A DNA stretch of 64,000 bases from the NCBI GenBank assembly GCA_963205315.1, contig CAUJIO010000078.1, forward strand, positions 62,001 to 126,000, read 5' to 3'. Of the stretch, positions 59,917 through 64,000 are shown one piece after another. The stretch's first letter is position 1, and every line of letters begins with the position of its first letter. The notes beneath the pieces are model-generated. The model was not told the DNA's origin. It did no database searches and saw only the letters and a program-made list of their open reading frames with translations. Source of the stretch: Pseudomonadota bacterium. Lineage in GTDB: Bacteria > Pseudomonadota > Alphaproteobacteria > Rhizobiales > Aestuariivirgaceae. The position numbers and the translations under genes were made by a program.

Positions 59917-62007
59917 ATGACGAATATTCCCAGGATGCCGCCGCGGGCCGAACAACGCCCGCGCATCGAGACGTTTCACGGTTACGAGAAGCGCGATGAC
60001 TATCATTGGCTGAAAGCCGATAACTGGCAGGAGGTGATGCATGATCCCTCGCTGCTGCCGCAGGAGATCCGCGATTTTCTCGAGGGAGAGAACGCCTATC
60101 ATGAGGCGGTGATGGCCGATACGGCCGGCCTTCAGGAGAAGCTCTTTGCCGAGATGAAGGGACGGATGAAGGAGGATGATTCCTCGGTTCCTGCACCCGA
60201 TGGACCGTTTGACTACTTCACGTCATTCGTGAAGGGTGGCCAGCATCCGCGCTATCTGCGTAAGCCGCGTGGCGCCGAGGGACCCGAAGAGGTGCTGCTC
60301 GATGGCAACGAACTCGGCAAAGGCCGCGCGTATTTCCATTTCGGCGGCATCGCCATGTCACCCGACCACAAGCTGGCAGCGTGGTCCTTCGATGGCAACG
60401 GCTCCGAATTCTATGAACTACGCGTACGCGATACGGCAAGCGGCGCGGATGCAGCCGATGTGCTGCAGAACACTGCAGGCGGCGCTACCTGGGCGGCCGA
60501 CGGCAAAAGCTATTTCTACACGCATCAAGATGAGAACCACCGGCCGCTGAAGACCTTCCGCCATGTGCTGGGCACGGCTCAGGCGGATGACGTGCTGATC
60601 TTTGAGGAAAAAGACACCGGCATGTTCACTGGCGTCGGCAAGACACATTCCGAGAAGTATATCCTGGTCGATATTCACGACCATGACACGTCGGAAATCT
60701 GGGTCATCGATGCCGAAGCTCCGGCAGTGGCGCCGAAGCTCATTGCACAGCGCGTGAAAGGCATCGAATATGATGTCGAGCATTGGAATGACCGCTTCAT
60801 CATCAAGACCAACATCAATGGTGCGGAAGACTACAAGATCGTCACATGTCCGGTGGATCGTCCGTCCCCGGACAATTGGATCGATCTCGTGCCGCACCGG
60901 CCCGGCATTTTCCTCGTTGGCTATTTCGTGCTGAAGAACTGGCTTGTCCGCATGGAGCGCGAGAACGCGCTGCCGCGCATCATCGTGCGCGACATGAATT
61001 CCGGCGACGAACATGCCATCGCCTTCGACGAAGAGGCCTATTCGCTGGGATTCGGCGAGATGCGCGAATACGACACCGACATCCTGCGCTTCACCTACTC
61101 TTCGATGACGACGCCTGCGCAAGTGTTTGACTACAACATGCGCGACCGCACGCGCGTGCTGCGCAAGATGCAGGAGGTGCCAAGCGGGCACGATCCGAAG
61201 AACTATGTCACGCGCCGCGTTCTGGCGCGCGCGCATGACGGCGAGATGATTCCGGTCACGCTGCTCTATGCGGCATCAACGCCGCTCGATGGCTCGGCGC
61301 CGCTCTGGCTCTATGGCTATGGCTCCTACGGCATTTCGATTCCAGCAGGTTTCAACACCAATATCCTGTCTCTGGTTGATCGCGGCTTCATCTATGCCAT
61401 CGCGCATATCCGTGGCGGACAGGAGAAGGGCCGCAACTGGTACAAGTCCGGCAAGCTGGAGCACAAGACCAATACCTTCCAAGATTTCATCTCTTGCGCC
61501 GAGCACCTGATCGCCGCGGGATATGCGCGCAAGGGCAACATCATCGCGCAGGGCGGCAGCGCTGGCGGCATGCTGATGGGCGCTGTGGCAAACATGGCGC
61601 CGGATCTGTTCCGCGGCATCGTGGCCGAAGTCCCCTTCGTCGATGTGCTCTCCACGATGCTCGACGACACGTTGCCGCTGACGCCGCCGGAATGGCCCGA
61701 GTGGGGCAATCCGCTGGCCGACAAGAAGGCTTATGAAACCATTGCCTCCTACTCACCTTACGACCGGGTGGAGGCCAAGGCCTATCCCAACATCCTGGCG
61801 GTGGGCGGCCTCACCGATCCGCGCGTCACCTATTGGGAACCAGCCAAGTGGGTGGCCCGGCTGCGCGAACTCAAGACCGATGACAATCTGCTGCTGTTGA
61901 AGACCAACATGGGGGCAGGACACGGCGGCGCATCGGGCCGCTTCGACCGGCTCAAGGAAGTGGCCTTCGTCTACGCCTTCGGCATGAAAGTGGCGGGGAT
62001 GGCGTGA
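59917..62007 (+). CDS. ptrB: S9 family prolyl oligopeptidase (oligopeptidase B-like)
   Basis: The 696-residue cytoplasmic serine peptidase has an N-terminal beta-propeller and a C-terminal alpha/beta-hydrolase. The triad is S548 (GGSAGG), D634 (GGLTDPRV) and H669 (GAGHGGASGR). The family cleaves short peptides, often after basic residues. The start at 59917 lies 5 bases after the msrB stop; a longer frame inside msrB was rejected. The stop is shared with the start of the next gene. Confidence 0.92.
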   Translation: MTNIPRMPPRAEQRPRIETFHGYEKRDDYHWLKADNWQEVMHDPSLLPQEIRDFLEGENAYHEAVMADTAGLQEKLFAEMKGRMKEDDSSVPAPDGPFDYFTSFVKGGQHPRYLRKPRGAEGPEEVLLDGNELGKGRAYFHFGGIAMSPDHKLAAWSFDGNGSEFYELRVRDTASGADAADVLQNTAGGATWAADGKSYFYTHQDENHRPLKTFRHVLGTAQADDVLIFEEKDTGMFTGVGKTHSEKYILVDIHDHDTSEIWVIDAEAPAVAPKLIAQRVKGIEYDVEHWNDRFIIKTNINGAEDYKIVTCPVDRPSPDNWIDLVPHRPGIFLVGYFVLKNWLVRMERENALPRIIVRDMNSGDEHAIAFDEEAYSLGFGEMREYDTDILRFTYSSMTTPAQVFDYNMRDRTRVLRKMQEVPSGHDPKNYVTRRVLARAHDGEMIPVTLLYAASTPLDGSAPLWLYGYGSYGISIPAGFNTNILSLVDRGFIYAIAHIRGGQEKGRNWYKSGKLEHKTNTFQDFISCAEHLIAAGYARKGNIIAQGGSAGGMLMGAVANMAPDLFRGIVAEVPFVDVLSTMLDDTLPLTPPEWPEWGNPLADKKAYETIASYSPYDRVEAKAYPNILAVGGLTDPRVTYWEPAKWVARLRELKTDDNLLLLKTNMGAGHGGASGRFDRLKEVAFVYAFGMKVAGMA

Positions 62008-62558
62008 TGCTGATGGAGGCAGCCAAATCGAGCCTGCTCCTGATCGACGTGCAGGAACGATTGCTTCCCGCCATGGCCGGTGGTGACGAGGTCGCGCGGC
62101 GCTGCGGTATGCTGCTGAAGGCGGCGAAGCAACTGGATGTGCCGGTCACCGTCTCCGAGCAGTATCCAAAGGGTCTTGGCCATACCGTCCCGGTTCTGGC
62201 GGCGGAGATCGGCAATGCGCCGGTGTTCGAAAAGCTCAGCTTTTCCTGCTGGAAGGATGCAGCCCTGAAGGAACACCTGATCGGCCATCACGAGCGGCAG
62301 CGGCCGCTGGTGATCATTGCCGGCATCGAAGCTCATGTCTGCGTGCTGCAGACAGCGATCGACCTGTCGGCGGCGGGATTCGGCGTCTTCGCGGTGGCGG
62401 ATGCCATGTCGTCGCGGGCCCCCTCTTCCCTGGCACTTGCGCTGGAGCGGATGCGGCAGAACTCCATTTCCATCGTCAATGCCGAAATGGTGGTGTTCGA
62501 GCTTTTGAAGCAGGCCGGGACGGCGGAATTCAAAGCCCTGTCGGCAGTTGTACGTTGA
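62007..62558 (+). CDS. Isochorismatase-family cysteine hydrolase
   Basis: The 183-residue protein has the family triad D14 (LLLIDVQERLL), K76 (FEKLSFS) and C112 (GIEAHVCVLQTA). Substrate is unknown; the family includes nicotinamidases, N-carbamoyl hydrolases and YcaC-like proteins. The ATG at 62007 shares a base with the ptrB stop (TGATG), so translation is coupled. An in-frame GTG three bases earlier is also possible. Confidence 0.9.
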   Translation: MLMEAAKSSLLLIDVQERLLPAMAGGDEVARRCGMLLKAAKQLDVPVTVSEQYPKGLGHTVPVLAAEIGNAPVFEKLSFSCWKDAALKEHLIGHHERQRPLVIIAGIEAHVCVLQTAIDLSAAGFGVFAVADAMSSRAPSSLALALERMRQNSISIVNAEMVVFELLKQAGTAEFKALSAVVR

Positions 62559-62638
62559 ACGTCAAAAAACTGGTCACTTCGCCGAATTGACAAGTGGAGC
62601 TGGCATTGCTCTTTAGAGCCCAATCCAAGGAGTGTCAC

Positions 62639-63817
62639 ATGGCCGCCGCCGAATTCAACTGGGAAGACCCGCTCGATCTCGAAGCTCAACTGACCGATGA
62701 AGAGCGGATGATCCGTGACTCGGCCAGGGCCTTCGCCCAGGACAAGCTGGCTCCGCGCATCAAGTCGGCGTTCCGTGACGAGCGCTTTGACCGCGAGATC
62801 ATGAACGAGATGGGCGAGATGGGCTTTCTCGGCGTCATGACATCGGGCGAGTATGGCGGTTCAGGCCTTGGCTACGTGGCCTATGGACTGGTGGCGCGCG
62901 AGGTCGAACGCGTCGACAGCGGGTACCGCTCGGCGATGAGCGTGCAGAACTCGCTGGTGATGCATCCGATCGAGGCCTACGGCTCGGAAGCGCAGAAGAG
63001 GAAGTATCTGCCGAAGCTCGCCACCGGCGAATGGGTCGGCTGCTTCGGCCTGACCGAGCCCGATGCAGGCTCCGATCCCGGCGGCATGAAGACGAAGGCG
63101 GTCAAGGTTCAGGGCGGTTACGTTTTGAACGGCGCCAAGATGTGGATCTCCAATTCGCCCATCGCCGATGTTGCCGTGGTGTGGGGCAAGACCGAGGACG
63201 GCGTCATCCGCGGCTTCGTTGTCGAGCGTGGCATGAAGGGTTTCTCGACGCCGACCATCGAGGGCAAGATTTCGCTCCGGGCGTCGATCACAGGCGAGAT
63301 CGTTCTCGACAATGTCGAGGTGCCGGAAGAGGCGATGCTGCCGAACGCCAAGGGCTTGGGCGGACCGTTCGGCTGCCTCAACAAGGCCCGCTACGGCATT
63401 GCCTGGGGCGTGATGGGAGCGGCAGAAGATTGCTGGCACCGGGCGCGGCAATACACGCTCGACCGGAAGCAATTCGGCAAGCCGCTGGCCGCCAACCAGC
63501 TGGTGCAGAAGAAGCTCGCCGACATGCAGACGGAAATCGCGCTGGGCCTGCAAGGCTGCATGGCGCTGGGCCGCGGCCTCGAGCGCGGTTCGCTGGCGCC
63601 GCCCGCCATTTCGCTGATGAAGCGCAACAATTGCGGCAAGGCGCTGGACATCGCCCGTGCTGCGCGCGACATGCACGGCGGCAACGGCATTTCGGAAGAG
63701 TATCATGTCATCCGCCACATGGTGAACCTCGAAACGGTCAACACCTATGAGGGCACGCATGACGTCCACGCGTTGATCCTGGGCCGCGCGCAGACGGGAA
63801 TTCAGGCCTTCCAGTGA
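62639..63817 (+). CDS. gcdH: Glutaryl-CoA dehydrogenase (acyl-CoA dehydrogenase family)
   Basis: The 392-residue FAD enzyme oxidises and decarboxylates glutaryl-CoA to crotonyl-CoA in lysine and tryptophan breakdown. The catalytic base is E371 in [10 protein letters not shown]. Other signatures are [25 protein letters not shown] and RKQFGKPLA. The opening [20 protein letters not shown] is specific for this subfamily. An AAGGAG ribosome site lies 7-9 bases before the ATG at 62639; an in-frame start at 62594 is weaker. It overlaps the GNAT gene by GTGA. Confidence 0.94.
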   Translation: MAAAEFNWEDPLDLEAQLTDEERMIRDSARAFAQDKLAPRIKSAFRDERFDREIMNEMGEMGFLGVMTSGEYGGSGLGYVAYGLVAREVERVDSGYRSAMSVQNSLVMHPIEAYGSEAQKRKYLPKLATGEWVGCFGLTEPDAGSDPGGMKTKAVKVQGGYVLNGAKMWISNSPIADVAVVWGKTEDGVIRGFVVERGMKGFSTPTIEGKISLRASITGEIVLDNVEVPEEAMLPNAKGLGGPFGCLNKARYGIAWGVMGAAEDCWHRARQYTLDRKQFGKPLAANQLVQKKLADMQTEIALGLQGCMALGRGLERGSLAPPAISLMKRNNCGKALDIARAARDMHGGNGISEEYHVIRHMVNLETVNTYEGTHDVHALILGRAQTGIQAFQ

Positions 63818-64000
63818 GCCCTGCCGTCATCGCCATCGCCGATCCGGCCGATTCATCCGTCCGTGTGCTGATCGAAGAGCTCGACCAGTACATGATCCCG
63901 CTCTATCCGGCGGAGAGCAATCATCTGCTCGATATCGAAACGCTGCGGCAGCCGGAAATGCGGTTCTTCGCAGCCTATGCCGGAGACCAGGTGATGGCTT
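63814..64000 (+). CDS. GNAT-like acetyltransferase, N-terminal part (cut by window edge)
   Basis: A GTG at 63814 overlaps the gcdH stop as GTGA. The frame stays open for 62 residues to the window edge. It shows [20 protein letters not shown], a pattern common at the start of GNAT N-acetyltransferases, followed by a strand [11 protein letters not shown]. The acetyl-CoA-binding motif lies beyond the window, so the call is provisional. Confidence 0.6.
   Translation, partial: MSPAVIAIADPADSSVRVLIEELDQYMIPLYPAESNHLLDIETLRQPEMRFFAAYAGDQVMA

Overview
The window is a GC-rich stretch of an alphaproteobacterial chromosome, most likely Hyphomicrobiales (Rhizobiales). Pointers are the glnE / two-component pair / degP / ccmHFEI block, a FeuN-FeuP-FeuQ-like sensor module, a MucR regulator, and several alphaproteobacterial families (DUF1491, DUF2336, DUF5330, DUF6456). 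Family and genus cannot be fixed from the sequence alone. No rRNA, tRNA, CRISPR array or insertion sequence was seen.

Layout. 1-8290 (minus): start of glnE, an OmpR-type regulator and its kinase, a DegP/HtrA protease, and the cytochrome c maturation genes ccmI-ccmE-ccmF-ccmH. 8450-13686 (plus): heterotetrameric sarcosine oxidase soxBDAG. 13693-17442: an oleate-hydratase-family gene, a methylenetetrahydrofolate reductase and a divergent GlxA-type (DJ-1/AraC) regulator. Repeated GCGACA half-sites occur both upstream of soxB and in the MTHFR/regulator gap, suggesting that one regulator controls both. 17713-20097 (minus): feuN-feuP-feuQ-like genes behind a perfect TGTGA-N6-TCACA palindrome.

20210-38271 (minus) is an RcGTA-type gene transfer agent of about 18 kb. 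It runs g1-like protein, large terminase, portal, protease, capsid, connector, tail terminator, tail tube, two small tail genes, short tape measure, DUF2460, DUF2163, NlpC/P60 and the large TIM-barrel tip protein. It continues without a break into a DUF2793/beta-helix fibre, an unrecognised structural protein, a coiled-coil membrane protein, a lysozyme and a holin. There is no integrase, repressor or replication gene. The head-closure (g7-type) gene appears to be missing. A sigma70-like promoter precedes the first gene.

38399-45617 (plus): a LysR regulator, a small cysteine-rich protein and the NAD-dependent molybdenum formate dehydrogenase operon fdsGBA-fdhD-fdsD. With sarcosine oxidase and MTHFR this gives the window a one-carbon theme: sarcosine methyl groups enter the folate pool and formate is oxidised to CO2.

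45618-59315 holds a secreted caspase-like protein with a long repeat region, a YcgN-type cysteine-cluster protein, a bifunctional penicillin-binding protein, DUF1214/DUF1254 proteins, a peptidoglycan-binding-domain protein, a DUF5330 protein, SufE, DUF6456, PAS and MucR proteins, and a large DUF2336 protein. Two TTAA-N7-TTAA motifs (CtrA consensus) lie in front of the cell-wall genes. 59513-64000 (plus): msrB, an S9 prolyl oligopeptidase, an isochorismatase-like hydrolase, glutaryl-CoA dehydrogenase and the start of a GNAT-like gene.
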